NCBI RefSeq assembly: GCF_907165205.1 | Contig: NC_058190.1 | Coordinates: 47,852,116 to 47,916,115, forward strand | Direction of reading: 5' to 3' | Length of the DNA: 64,000 nt | Origin: Coccinella septempunctata | Taxonomy: Eukaryota > Arthropoda > Insecta > Coleoptera > Coccinellidae | Part shown: positions 1 through 12,718 of the stretch, in pieces | Numbering within the stretch: position 1 is the stretch's first letter | Layout of the letters: each line of letters starts with the position of its first letter | Position numbers and translations under genes: made by a program | The notes under the pieces: generated by a model | The model's input: the letters and a program-made list of their open reading frames with translations, nothing else | The model's database searches: none | Told to the model about the DNA's origin: nothing

Positions 1-3000
1 TTTGCTTTTGACGATTTGACCTCATCTTTTTCGGGATTTTTCGAAGCTCAACTTTCGATATCCGTATCTTCCAGAAAAATCGTCCTATAAGTGAATGTTA
101 TACATATTCTAAAAGAGCAACTTTTTTAGTAATAAAATTCGAAATTTCAGTGAGCTCAGTGCAACCATTCTTGACAATTTTTCAACTGTTGGAAACGGGC
201 GCTAGATTTCTAGATAATCGATAGTGAGGCGCATTCGCCACTTTGCAACCAGCATGAACATTTTGTATAGTGTATATGTATTGTATATGATGATTTTTTA
301 TCCATCCCCTGCATTGAAATGAATCAAAGGATTTTTTACTCGGCGAAAAAGCGCCCTAAATATAGTAATATGTTATATATTCGGTGATCTGTCTCCATTT
401 CTCTATCTCACTCAGAAAATATTCTGCAGCTTCACCGGACACATTGGGCTTCAAAGAAATTGCGGATTTTTTGCGAAACCCATTTCGTTCTTCATTAATT
501 TCCTCCCGAATTCCCCCAAGAATTGGAAGTCGTCGCAGTCCGATATATCTGAAAATTTCCTTCTTCCATTGAGGATCTCCATCATAATTCACCGGTTATC
601 GGTTGAGGCGTGACAGCCTCATTACTTTTTTCGAATAGGATCATATCGACGTCCGATAAGGGCGATAAATTGATTCTGTTCCTGTCTACGCGTGACACTC
701 CATCAATTAGGACCTCCTCTAAGATATGATGGGGCTCATTAAATCGAAGAGATCGTACGCCATTTTCGATGGTGAGTTTCAACCTGTGGCTTCAGTTCAC
801 ATGCAGAGGTAATCCACCAGCAATGGTATTTTTTTGACAAAATGACTAAATTTTCCTCATTTCAACGTAACACAAATATAAACCTATAAATCGCAAACAG
901 TTCACTTTGAATAATTTTTTCTAAATGGAAAAAAGTTATTTCTACACCATCGTCATTAAACAGAAAAATTTTAGAGCACCTTTATCTTATTTTTCACTCA
1001 ATTCACAACAAAAATTACGAGAGTTATTTCCTAACATAAGAAAATAAAATTACAAACCCATGAAAGAATAATACAGGACTGAAAGAAAATTTCTTGTCTC
1101 GGAAACATTGACATGATGTTTTAGGAAACGTAAATCTGATAAACAAACCCCTGTGCGGTGGATGTTTTCTTAATTTCTGTCGAGGGGGAAGAAATGCGCC
1201 TCTGAATAATGCATCGAATGAAGGAAGATACAGATTTATCTATGTTTTTCCGTATGATTTATTGTAATGAATGCGTTTGTTTTCGGGAAGTTTTATCAGT
1301 ATACTCGTAGACTGAAAGTGGCTACAATCGTATAAATCGTATTTTTCAATGTTTCATGATCTACTTTCATTTCCGAGCTAGAAAAATGTTTCAACAGCAA
1401 CGTGATCCTTTTGAATCATCAATCCTATGAGCTGTAGATCTTTCTCTCATTGTTATCAGCCTTTGATCTCCATGGGTAAGATTGAAAAATACTTACAAAG
1501 AGTTTTGGTTTAATGAGTCTTTGGAATTAAGCAGAGAACAATTTATGAATCCTCCGGATCATACAGATGATACTGATTTCTGGTACAGTTGCATTCCTCA
1601 CTTTTATTCATTAAAGCATATTGTATTATAATTTCAAAACGATCGATTTCGAACCCTTACACAAACCTTTCATATAGAAGTTACTCGAAAGCGAACTAAG
1701 TAAATAACTTAATCTTGCCTATTGATAATCATATTATATATTCATGATAACTTGGCTCACCCACAATTTATACGCCATCTATAGATGTTTTGTGAAATTA
1801 ACAACCTTGTCACTTTGGCCATAATCAGTTCACTAACTGCTTGATTGATGATCATCGTGTGATATGGAAATACCCAGACGATTCACACGAATCGATATTT
1901 TATAGCAGGATTAATGAACGCATCTTGCTAGACCGCAAAGCATAATCTCTCTGCTGTTTGTATACCGACATCCCACGGTTCATTTCCTCAATTTATAGGG
2001 GGTGTAGTTTCCTTTTATCGGGGAAATCGAGCTGGGCAAGTTATGGGTGACCTAAGGCCACCCTTCCTTTCCCACAGGAAACCGATAGGTTCCTCGTAGG
2101 AAATTCAGGATGGGGTATAGGAGCAATGTCACGCCAGACATCTTGCGTCCATTTTATGTCAAAGGTGCCGGTCATTTGGGGTTAATTCATCAACAGCTTG
2201 GGTCGCGGGTAGTTTCAGCCAGTCGATTGAATATTTATAGGCCTAATCGATAGATGGAATGGAAGCAGGATAGGTTTTCAAACGATCTGTCGTCGAACAT
2301 CGTTTGTGGCAGAAAATATTCCTCATTCGAAAAAAAAATTATATTAACCTATCCCCTGTGTGCATTCAAAGTCCTTTCAACATGAACTTCAGTATGCAGG
2401 CTATTTTGAACCCTCTTTTCGAATAAAGCCAAGCACCTTACAACCTTGAATCGTACTTACAGAAGGACTGATCTCCTCGAGAAAAATCTTCATGGAAAAA
2501 ATGAATCGAAATGATCTCCGGTTCATAACTGAATTATACTATCTGATACATTCGAACACTATGTGTACAAAACAATCGAATTCGGTTCTGCGAGTAAAGC
2601 AAGGATAAAATTATCCTGGAAAGGAGAGTAATTCCCTTAAAGAAGTAAAAACAAGTGAATAATAAGATTGCCGCGGTAAATTGAATAAGGCTCGAGCCCG
2701 GAGTAAGAACTTCTAACAATATCATCAGTTTCCTTTCTATTCTTTCGCATCAGCAATTGGGGTAAATTAGTTTTTCGGAGTATTCTCAACAGGGGATGAT
2801 CAGTGGGAGTTTTAGGTAGTGGTTTGCCTACATTTCGCGTTTTAAGTTTCGCAGTTTATACTTAGAATAACTTTGTAGGATAATACTTTTTCTGAAGTAC
2901 GATGATCCGAAGTTTTAAATGGGAAAATGTTTCTGGTCGGAATGATCGATGGGATCTACTTGACTATTCGTAAATTGTCGCTGATTATATTTTTCCGGAA

Positions 3001-4370
3001 TTGAGAATGATTCTCTTTTGTATAGTACATAACTTCTTTGTAATGCTGCATTCATAATTGGAACAAAAGTTCCATTTTGTATCATACAGAGACGAAATCG
3101 TCGAGGCATTCATAACTGTGAGAGATACAAATTTATCAGTGGTTCTCGAGTGCATTTGGCAGCTAAAAATACCCTAGGCCTAAGGTAAAAGCTCGACTCT
3201 GCTATTGGTACCAGGGCATGGTGGTATTGAAAGGATTTAAAAAGCTGATTATCCTACGGAAAGGGCATCGAAAACATTTACTTTGTGGAGAGAAGAAGGA
3301 TATAACCTAAAATGGCCAAGTGTTCAGAACTGACTAGCCTAAGAAACGCATAACTGTGCTATTGGTTGGGTGTCCAATCGTTACAAATGATCTAAAATTA
3401 TCAGAACATTGAAGGATTAGTGTGTGATAGTTCATCCTATTGTGGGGTCATATTCTACTAGATTTTCACAGGATTAAAGGAATATGGATTGTTAAAATTG
3501 AAAGAATCGACGGAAAAATGGAAATTTTCCAATCTTGCTTGTGGGTACACCTTGAACTCGAGCTCCCAGAAACAATAAGGTTCTCCCATAATTTTTCACG
3601 GGAAATTTGCCCGCCCTTTCGTCGCATCAATTCACCTCATACGCAAAATTGACGTATAAATCATGGGAGCAGTGCAGCTCCTTCCTCTGGGTCCATTCCA
3701 ACCTCCAATCCCCCTCACGCATAATTTAATACGATGTTACAAAACCGTTCTCTGCGCTATTGAGACGTCCGTCATAAATCTTCCTCGGACGTGACGTGCA
3801 TCCTTGGAGAGGACAAACAAAAAATCCGATAAGAACGGCTAATAGAATTGGCTTACAAGGTAAGCCCGAAGTTACTTCCGGAGAGGTTGGTTGAGTGCGG
3901 TATTAATTTGGTTATGAAGTTAGCAGTCGATTTGGAGGGGTGTAGGTTTATTTGCGGTTCTTCCTGCACGTCTTCGCCAAGAAGCTAACTCGTAATGTAG
4001 TGATTAAAGTTCGGCCTTTGACCGCACTGCTCCATTACGCATTCAGAAAGGATATTGTGTTATTCTCGAGTTTCTATTTATGGAAATAACTTTGTTTTGC
4101 GCCACGTCACAACAGCGACGTTCATTTCCTACTTTTGATCATCTCGGAAATTGAATCTTTCCGCGTCATTTCGAAAAAAAAATATAAATTACCCCTATCT
4201 ATTTCACTTTTCTTCATCGAAGAACCAATTCTAAGTCCTTCCCTTTTTTTCACAGACACTCTGAATAATCATTATTATACTGTATTAAATACATGCTATT
4301 TGCTCAAAAATTGAATAAGAGGAAATGAAAAACGATTCTGTGTATGTACTGCTTTATTAAGTAAGATGTA
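1..4370. other. Noncoding sequence, probably Sema1a intron
   Basis: No exon could be supported on either strand. The short open frames have no recognisable domain and lack paired splice signals. Because the first visible Sema1a exon (5701) starts in the middle of the Sema domain, this stretch is inferred to be part of a large upstream intron. A slightly GC-richer patch at about 2000-2250 could be a regulatory island, but nothing in the sequence identifies it. Confidence 0.6.
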
Positions 4371-5176
4371 CGAGGATAAATTGAGAAATTCTTAGCCTAC
4401 TATAGAACCAAACAAAATTTCAATGTCAAAATATTTTATTACTCAACATATTCTCCTCTTAATTGGATACATTTATTACAGCGAACCTGCAACGTCTCTA
4501 GACCTTTCAAAAAAAATGTTTCTTCTTGCTCTGCAAACCAGACCTCCACAGCTTTTATAACCTCCAAGTTGGAAGGAAATTTACGACCTTTTAAATTTTT
4601 TTTCAGTTGAGGAAAGAGATGATAGTCGGATGGAGCCAAATCTGGTGAATAATGGGGGTGTTCTAGTAATTCAAACCCTAAATCACGAATTTTTTGCATG
4701 GTAACTTGAGATTTGTGTGCAGGGGCGTTCTCCTGCAAAAAAAAACACCTTTGGATAGCTTTCCGAGTCTTTTCTTTTAATTTTTTTCCCGTAGAGTGGT
4801 CAGTAATGTCGAATAGTAATAAATCATGATTACTCCACGGCAATCCCAAAAAACTGTGCTTCAGATATGCGTTTTGGCCCACTTCGACGGTCTGATAAAA
4901 TCATGTCATGAACTGCATCGATATTTTCGGGGACTGACAGAGAAACTGGCCTTCCCTATCGTTCATCATCTTCAAGGGAAAATTTACCTCTTTTGAAGCT
5001 TGCAGTCGCAAACCAAGGACATTAATAACCAAGGGTATTAAGCATACCTTACTTACTTTTTGAGCTCAAACTTCACACTGACACTTCTAATGAGTTATTT
5101 TTCGTTGCTATGGTAACGCAATATTCTTTTTATGCATGGAACTAGTCTAGGCTAACTAGATATCAATATATCCTCG
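4371..5176 (-). mobile_element. Internally deleted mariner-like element
   Basis: Imperfect terminal inverted repeats of about 30 bp begin CGAGGATA and lie next to TA dinucleotides at 4369-4370 and 5177-5178, the normal Tc1/mariner target. On the minus strand, 4439-4882 encodes 147 residues of transposase C-terminal half, with the family motifs ENAPAH, YSPDLAPSDYHLFP and LKKNLKGRKF. The second catalytic Asp in the ENAPAH block is Glu here, while the third Asp (APSDY) is kept. Sequence at about 4885-5000 resembles the earlier DRR-type linker region but is out of frame and shortened. The whole element is about 0.8 kb against about 1.3 kb for intact mariners, so it is an inactive deletion copy lying in a Sema1a intron. 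Confidence 0.85.
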
Positions 5177-5178
5177 TA

Positions 5179-5700
5179 ACATGACAATCAAAACAGTATA
5201 AGCAAAGAGTTACTCTTTGGTATAAGCAAGACTTTGGTATGTACAATGATACTGTCCTTTTTTTTTGAAAATTTTTGAACAGTGTATGATCCTAGTTTTG
5301 CTGGAGTTGAATCGCGACATTATAGGTATCTCTTAACGTGAAAGTTGCAATATCTCGAAGAATGCTTGAACCATAAACTTTCGTGTATTTGAGGCATTTC
5401 CTGGAATCAAAAAGTAATTGTAGAAATTATAGATTTTATCTGAATCTGCATCTCATCATTGGAAATGATGGACTTAGAGGCATGTGAAAAATATGTTTTA
5501 AGATTTCTGTAGGAGACAATGTTCAAAACTGAATATCCGAGCAATTCACATAATAAACATTTCAGGGTGGATCCGCAAGCTGCCTTCCACGGGGAAAAAA
5601 TCCCAGAAACCCGCTGCTTCTTCTCTCCCTTATCGAAAACGCTCGTATTTCACGACCCGTTCGGAAATATAAAAGAGTTTGAAAGAGCCTTTTGTTTCAG
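5179..5700. other. Intron sequence before first visible Sema1a exon
   Basis: No coding signal was seen. The stretch ends in a pyrimidine-rich tract and TTTCAG acceptor directly before the exon at 5701. Confidence 0.6.
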
Positions 5701-8700
5701 ACGGAGACCTCTATACCGGCACGGTGGCAGATTTCAGTGGAATGGACCCCATTATCTACAGAGAACCATTACAGACCGAACAATACGATTCGATGAGCCT
5801 CAACGGTAAGTCCCTTTTCTTACATTGTAATCGCCGACGGTCCCGACGCCCAATTTTCCACTTTTTTCGCCGTCCCCGACAGGGACGTATCAGAGGAAAT
5901 TTCATATCCCGAATAGGAGACGAACGTTCGTTTTCATTACTGGCGTTGTGCACTTAAGTGAAACTGGATACGATGATTCGTTGGTCCTTGTTTCGTGCAA
6001 CTACTCCCTTAGGAATGATACTGTGTCAAAAGCTTTACTTTACTGGTGCACTATCTATAATATATCGGGTTTCATTTCATCGCCTATTTCAGATGAGTAA
6101 GCTTTCAAAGAAAGTTCAATTGCATAAGGGATATGTGAAGGGTGTCCTAATTTCCAACTGGAAGATTCCAATCTGCTTCACAAAATGATTCATTCAAAAC
6201 CCTCATCATTATGGGATAAAACATGGAACTAATTTAATTGCTTCAAAACAAAAGAAACGTTAGTTATGAAAATTGACATCACATAACGCATCTGATGTTA
6301 CTACATATTATATTTTAGCGGACTTTTAAAGATCTTGATTCATCACACCTATTACTGACAGCAACATTTTCAGTTTTCAATCTATACCTCATTATTTCCT
6401 AGAATTAGGTAGTTAAATGAAAGGATCACTCGACCTAAGGATAATGAACTGGAGTGTTACAATATGTGCATTAAATAGAATGGCATTATCGCAGCAAACG
6501 AAGTTCAGGATGGTAATGGTGAAGAGAAGATATTCCTTCCTCTAAAGTGCATTGTTTACGTGGAATACATCTACTGTTGATTATATAACATGTAATCACC
6601 CACTCACGGTTTATAATGGAACCACTATGGGAACCATGTTTATGTGTATAATACTGCAGTTACTATTTTAGATGCTGGAATGTGAGATGCTCCGAAGGGG
6701 GTTAGAATTCAATCAGTGATCAATTGTGATAAAAGACATTAATTTTCAATGGAAGGTAATTAGGACGCATTCGTTCACATGCAAAGCAATTGACGATTAA
6801 AAATTTTAAACGAACAGTTTTGATGGGGACAGTATTATTCTCGGTTTATTGCAAGGTAATTTCGTTTCGTTGAGTTTGCTCGTCATTCATTCATTGCTGA
6901 TTCCGTTACCGAGAATGAATCTACAGAAAGACTCAGAAAGAGAACTATGGGTGCTATCAAACTTAAAATTTCTTAGGGCTACTTGCGACTGTGTGCCCTC
7001 CTGTAACTGAAGAGACTCAATCGTGATCTACAGATCCTTCCACACTCCGGGCATGTATTCTACTCGAGTCTCCATTATAACTGTAGACCAAAGACCTCCA
7101 CTATGATCTGTCTAATGCCTAGTTGTTCCCAGTTACGATTCAATCATCAATCCCTGATTTCAGGGATTGATGCAATGTACCCTTAAACCGCTTATACTGG
7201 TCTCCTGGTTTCCGAGCTCCCTCTGTGGATTCGCCATACAGAGCTATTTTAGGGTGTCTTGTGTCTTGCATCCTCAGAATGTGGCCGCTCCATCTGAGTC
7301 GGGCCCTCGATACTTGAGTCTACATGACTTCTGCACTTGAAACTCTGTGAAACCATCTTATGTGCATTATTTGTCTTAGATGACGTTGTTGCGTTTGTTC
7401 AAGCTGTTTAATATGTCGCCTGTAGGGCGTCCAGCTTCCGCTTCCGTAAAGAAACGTTGGGAGGACCACTGCTTTGTAAACAGCTGTCTTGGTCTTCAGA
7501 TTGAGGTCTTGATTTTGAAACACTCTGTCCTTTAGCCTCCAGAATGCTCGTGATGCCGAATTGATACGGTTCTGTATTTCCCTGTCCAGGTTAGCCTAAT
7601 ATTTATGAAGCTCCCCAAGTATTCGAACTGCTCAACCTGTCTTAGAGTTCCATCTTCCAGACTGATATCTTTCTGAAGGCTTTCTCGAGGACTTACCAGG
7701 ATTTTGGTAACCAGCATTCATAGGATACTTTTGCTCTGTTTCCGATGTGAAATTAAACATCTAGGAATAGCCCTAGATATTGAGCTTCTGTTGAATGACC
7801 ACATTGAGATCGCAGAATCTCACGAGTGCAGAGACGGAGTAGGATCACCAGATCGTCTGGCGATAAAATGCCATTGCTATAGCCCATGCAAAACTTGCAG
7901 GAGCGAGAACGTAAACTCCTTGAATCCATTCCAGATACTGCATTTCATTACTCTGGAACAGCTCTGATGAGGGGGCACAAAATATCTTGAGGTTCAAGTG
8001 CGACACTTTGAAATCTAGAATCAAGAAACCATCGAACGTCCAACCTCACGATGTTAAGTGAGGGTCGTCCATTTTAAAACGGCGGAAAATTATTTGTACC
8101 TTCTCTGACCCCGAATAATCCGAATCGACAAGATTGGGCGAGCCCCAAGCGCGACAAAGTGTAGTTGCATCGAAAAAGACCGTCACAATCGGAGTCTCCG
8201 ATTCAGGACAATAATCGCCCGAGGTATTGAGCAGTCCGAAAGGCCCTGCCTCATTACCGTTCGATTCCCATTCCCTCCGTCTTCCCTTTTTTGCGTGGAA
8301 CGTTCCCATTGATTAATCGACGTACTATTCTTTCAGCTCCCGATTTTGTCAGCTCGATGACCCAGGGAGATTTCGTTTACTTCTTCTTCAGGGAGACGGC
8401 TGTCGAATTCATCAACTGCGGAAAAGTAAGTGCCTTTCATTTATTATCGTCTAGGTTCGTTATTTGCAGAGGCGACTGAGATGCGGAAAAAACGACGTGA
8501 AAAATCGTCTTATCGATTTGTGGAAATCTTATTTGAAGACGGAAAATGTGGGATAATTTGAATTTATCCACAGATGAATGCCGAATGACTTCCATTCTCA
8601 ATCTTCAGCTTTGTTTTTTGGAATAAAAAATTAGTTTTTCACTGTTCATGTAGGTTCATGGAGAAAATTCCATTTTATACAGAGTATGCATGAATAAATG

Positions 8701-11700
8701 TATACTCAAAGCAAAGAAAAAGTCGAAACAAATCAACCCAGGGCAATAGTTTCTCGAGATATGATCCGAATTCGTCATATTTTAAAATCTCCAACCGTCG
8801 GCATCATGCAACATTTCCAATTACTGCTCCATCTCTCTACATTTCTCCGACAGAACTTGAAACTCCAGTTCTCCATCTGGAGACAAAAATTCAATCTCCG
8901 AACTTCACGAGAACTATGAGAAAAAACAAATTGAATGTTGACGAACTGCAAAAAAAATTCCATAGGTTGAATTCGAAGAATGGAAATTAAGTTTTTCTCC
9001 TTCCGCAGTCCGTATTCTCGAGGGTGGCCAGGGTGTGCAAGAACGACAGAGGTGGCCCGCACCGTTTCAGGAATAGATGGACGTCGTTCTTGAAATCCAG
9101 ATTGAACTGCTCGGTGACTGGAGAATTTCCCTTTTATTTCAACGAGATTCGTGAGTAACAAAATATGATTTATGTAGGTTTATGTTCAATATATCTATGG
9201 ACTCTCTAGTTTCATTAAATTGAATATCGTAATTGTGAACAAAAATCTTTTTTTTCGTTAAACCATTGATATATTTTTCTCGTTTCAAATATTGCACAAG
9301 CTTCTATATCCTGGAACCTTCAACTAGTAGTTGTTTTCAACCAATGAAAGCCAGTTTTCTCAAGATGCTAATGTTCACATAAAAATTCACGTAGGAGAAA
9401 GGATCGAGAAAACACTCAATTATTTTTTATTAATTTTTTCTGAATTCAGTACATAACAGTCCAAAATGTTCGCAGAGTCCTCTACCGAGCTGATCGAAGG
9501 CCAGTACGGCGACACCACTGCTCAACTAGTCTACGGTACCTTCACAACACCCTACAATAGCATATCTGGAAGCGCCGTATGTGCCTTCAGCTTGCAAGAC
9601 ATCACCGATACCTTCGAGGGAAATTTCAAGGAGCAAGCGGCCCTCAACAGTAACTGGCTGCCGGTTCAGAGTTCAAAAGTGCCAGATCCAAGACCGGGTC
9701 AATGCCACAACGACAGCAGAACTTTGCCAGATTTGACGCTGAATTTCATCAAGACCCATTCTTTGATGGATGAGAGTGTACCCTCGTTCTTTGGACAGCC
9801 GATCGTTATAAGAACTAGCTTCAGGTATGTTTACGTAAGTTCTCTCGTGATGAAAATTAACTTTTTTCTTCCAACAGATATCGTTTTACTCAGATAGCTG
9901 TAGATCCTCAAGTCAGGGTTCCTGGTGGAAAAACCTACGACGTTTTGTTTATTGGGACTGGTACGTGTTGTTTAAAGAGAGAAAAGATAATAAAAATAAT
10001 AATTTACTTTGTTTGCAGATAATGGAAAAGTTATCAAAGCTATAAACGCCCTGTCTGCAGAAAAAAGACACGGTGTTCGCCCTGTTGTTATAGAAGAAAT
10101 TCAGGTATTTCCAGTTCATGTAGCCATCAGAGGTCTTAAAGTGATCAAGTCCAACAAGCAAGAAGGACGACTGGTGGTCATATCTGATGGAGAAGTTCAG
10201 TCGCTGCGTCTGCATAGATGCGACAGCAACAAAATTTCCAGTTGCAGGTGAGGCAGCTTGATCACTCACATTTGGTTCGAATGCAAAGATCATTTTGTGC
10301 AGAAATTTAGTGTCAGTCTCGCCACCTTTCAAACAGCCCAATTTATCGACCTCATCTTTTTTTTCAGCGAATGTGTGGCTCTACAAGATCCTTACTGCGC
10401 CTGGGATAAAGTGCAGGGGAAATGTAGATCGCACGGGTCTGGAAGATGGGGGGAAGAGAGTTACTTCTTCCAGAGTATTTCAACAGGGGAGCACTCTGCT
10501 TGCCCTCCGCCAAAAGCCTCTAAAGATACAAGCTCGGCCGGTGGTCTGAGTTCTAATCAGCCCAAGTTCAGCCAAGATCACCAACCTAGTAACAACCAGC
10601 CAGACGGGCAGGTTATCAATATTATTCAAGAGAAAACTTTCGAGACCAATGGTGAGTCTACCAGACTGCTTTTTAGCTATTCTCGAACGTTTAAATAACC
10701 GGTGAGCCAGAATGAATGGATAATGCGGAAAGCTATTTAAACTTATATTGAATATATGTTATTTTGTGGAATGGTTTATATTACGCTACTGAAAATTTTC
10801 AATATACCCATGTATTCAATTGTTCAAGGTCCATCCGTTGCAGCAACAGATGTTGTTTCATATCATTACTCAGTGGAAACTCTCATTTTGGCTGTGGTTA
10901 CTGGATCTTTATCCGCACTCATGGTCGGCTTCATAGCTGGCTATTTGTGCGGGAGAAAATGTCACAAAGATGAAGACGACAATCTTCCTTATCCAGATAC
11001 CGAGTATGAATACTATGAGCAGAGGCAAAATATGAACAGGTAAATTTTGAATACCGATTCTCTTCGATCGATGATGGTCGATAAATTGGAAATATTGTGA
11101 ACCTTTAATTTTTGACACAAGAAATTTTATACAAGAAAAAGGAAATAATTGCAATAGTAGGTACGAACTACAGTTAGTCAAATAGAACGCCCAGTGTTAA
11201 TGAAGTTATTAGAAAGAATTTCTAGTAAAATATTCGTTTGAGTCTTGATATTGAAGGTCACTTCTAAACCATATCTACGGGGTGTATTTTGTGTTACTCC
11301 CTTACAAAAGGGAGTATGAAGGTACGCGACGTTTTCTAGCAAAAATTCGCATTTGATCGTCCTACGTGGAGCCAGAAGAGGGAAAAAGGTTCACGAGCTT
11401 AGCGATTTCGATAGGGGGGCGAATAATGGGCTTTTACTAAGCTGGTTTGTTTTTTTAAACGTTATCTGTTGAATCTCCGAAACGAATCATTCACGCCCTT
11501 GGTTTTTCGAAGGATAAATTATAGAATCCAGGCCGAGCCCAAACTGCTGCCCCAAGAAGAGGTCCAGTATGCGGAACCGGTGCTAGTTCCTCAACCGCCC
11601 AAGATGCACTCGCCCAAGAGCACCTTGAGGAAGGGACCACAAAACAACTCCGAAGCTCTGTTCCAGTTCCAGCCAGACACCGGTTACAATGGACGTGAAA

Positions 11701-12718
11701 ACTTCAGAGGACGCGATAATTTTGGTACCTTACGCTCCCATCAAGTAAGTAAGTCGCGCTTTTTAATCTCTGAGTTGTGCTTGTGAATTTTTTTTCCAAT
11801 GAGACGGTGAAATTGGAGTGTTTTTGGTATTAGCACATTAGTTGGTTTGTTGCTTGGTGTTTCGATTATAGTGCATCTCCCAAAGCATGTCGGAAATAAA
11901 GAGAAATACTCAGCGTAAGGTGATCCATCTGACTATTATCATGAAATTTGTTGTAATGGGAATCAGTCTCTTTATTTCATAACACTTTGTTCGATGGAAA
12001 TAGATACATTCTGGGTTGTTTTTTGATGAGTTCCGAGAAAAATGTGTAGTAAAGGGCTTCGTTATCATTTGGAAAGAGGAGGCTAAATCTTTCAAGAAAA
12101 AAAAAGTCAAAGGTGTTATAGTACATAAATCATATTTTATTTTCCTAATTATACGTGGTAGTGTACACGTTTTCGTGTTAAAATCTTTTTAAAACTTGGA
12201 AAATTCACGTGAATTCACGTTGATATTGTAGGAAAATAAAGTTGAATAAAGATAGAGAAGATCAAACGTAATCATTTCATGTGTTCAAAATGTTTACACC
12301 CAAAAATGAAACGATACAATTGAGAGCCCATTGGAAGGGTGATGTGATTTTGTGTGGCCAGATCAGGCCTAATTTTTAATAGCTAGAGTGACGTAGCGTG
12401 TGGCAAATCCGAGTGACCCCAGCACTTAAGAACGGGAAACGTACTCACTGCTGCAGCCTCCAACTTAATTAGATTTTTATTGACGCAGTGAATCACATAG
12501 CATTAGGGTAAAATATGATCGATACCTCCCTTGCCTCCTCTGACGAGCTACCAGCCAAGTACTACCCAGTTTTCTGGTTTATTCAGAAAAAAAAATATCT
12601 GCATTGGATAATTTGACATTGAAGAACATCTGTAATCCTATCTCTCTTCCAGGGCGATAATTACCGCCGCGGAGACGGTTTCTCAACAACACGCAGCGTG
12701 AAGAAGGTGTACCTCTGA
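5701..12718 (+). CDS. Sema1a: Semaphorin-1A, 3' part (transmembrane guidance cue)
   Basis: Ten exons: 5701-5805, 8337-8425, 9009-9150, 9476-9824, 9878-9960, 10019-10247, 10368-10651, 10829-11039, 11525-11744 and 12653-12718 (TGA 12716-12718). They join in one frame to give 591 residues. Exons 1-6 encode the C-terminal half of the seven-bladed Sema domain (motifs VADFSG, FFFRETAVEFINCGK, RWTSFLKSRLNCSV, NFIKTHSLM, YDVLFIGT). The exon at 10368 encodes the PSI module (CVALQDPYCAWD, about residues 332-355). The exon at 10829 encodes one transmembrane helix (about residues 442-466). A proline-rich cytoplasmic tail ends in KKVYL. In insects this protein is an axonal ligand and receptor that works with Plexin A. 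The 5' exons (signal peptide and first Sema blades) are missing, lying upstream of the window. The acceptor at 9475 was chosen because nearer AGs break the frame. Confidence 0.95.
5806..8336. other. Large Sema1a intron
   Basis: The flanking exons join in phase across this interval (Asn-Ala-Pro junction), so no exon is missing here. It contains the LINE fragment described separately and otherwise no recognisable feature. Confidence 0.8.
7080..7985 (-). mobile_element. LINE fragment, reverse-transcriptase 3' region (degenerate)
   Basis: Minus-strand translation in several frames gives pieces of a non-LTR reverse transcriptase: a degenerate SPDDLVIL active-site region (about 7850), EQFEYLGSFIN (about 7620), TKTAVYKAVVLPTFLYGS with SWTPYRRHIKQLEQTQ (7370-7510) and a C-terminal RHPKIALYGE-like tail (about 7200-7260). 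Frameshifts and stops break it, so it is dead. The middle part closely matches the plus-strand fragment at 61.65-62.08 kb, so both come from one family. It sits inside a Sema1a intron in antisense orientation. The RTE/BovB-like clade is a guess from motif style. Confidence 0.75.

Noticed and set aside
8046..8309. 87-residue minus-strand frame upstream of a Sema1a exon
   Set aside because: The neighbouring Sema1a exons join in phase around it, it matches no domain I know and it has no splice partner. Treated as chance.
9450..9475. Earlier acceptor sites for the Sema1a exon at 9476
   Set aside because: AG at 9448-9449 and 9458-9459 give a shifted frame. Only the AG at 9474-9475 keeps the EIQSSTELIEG reading.
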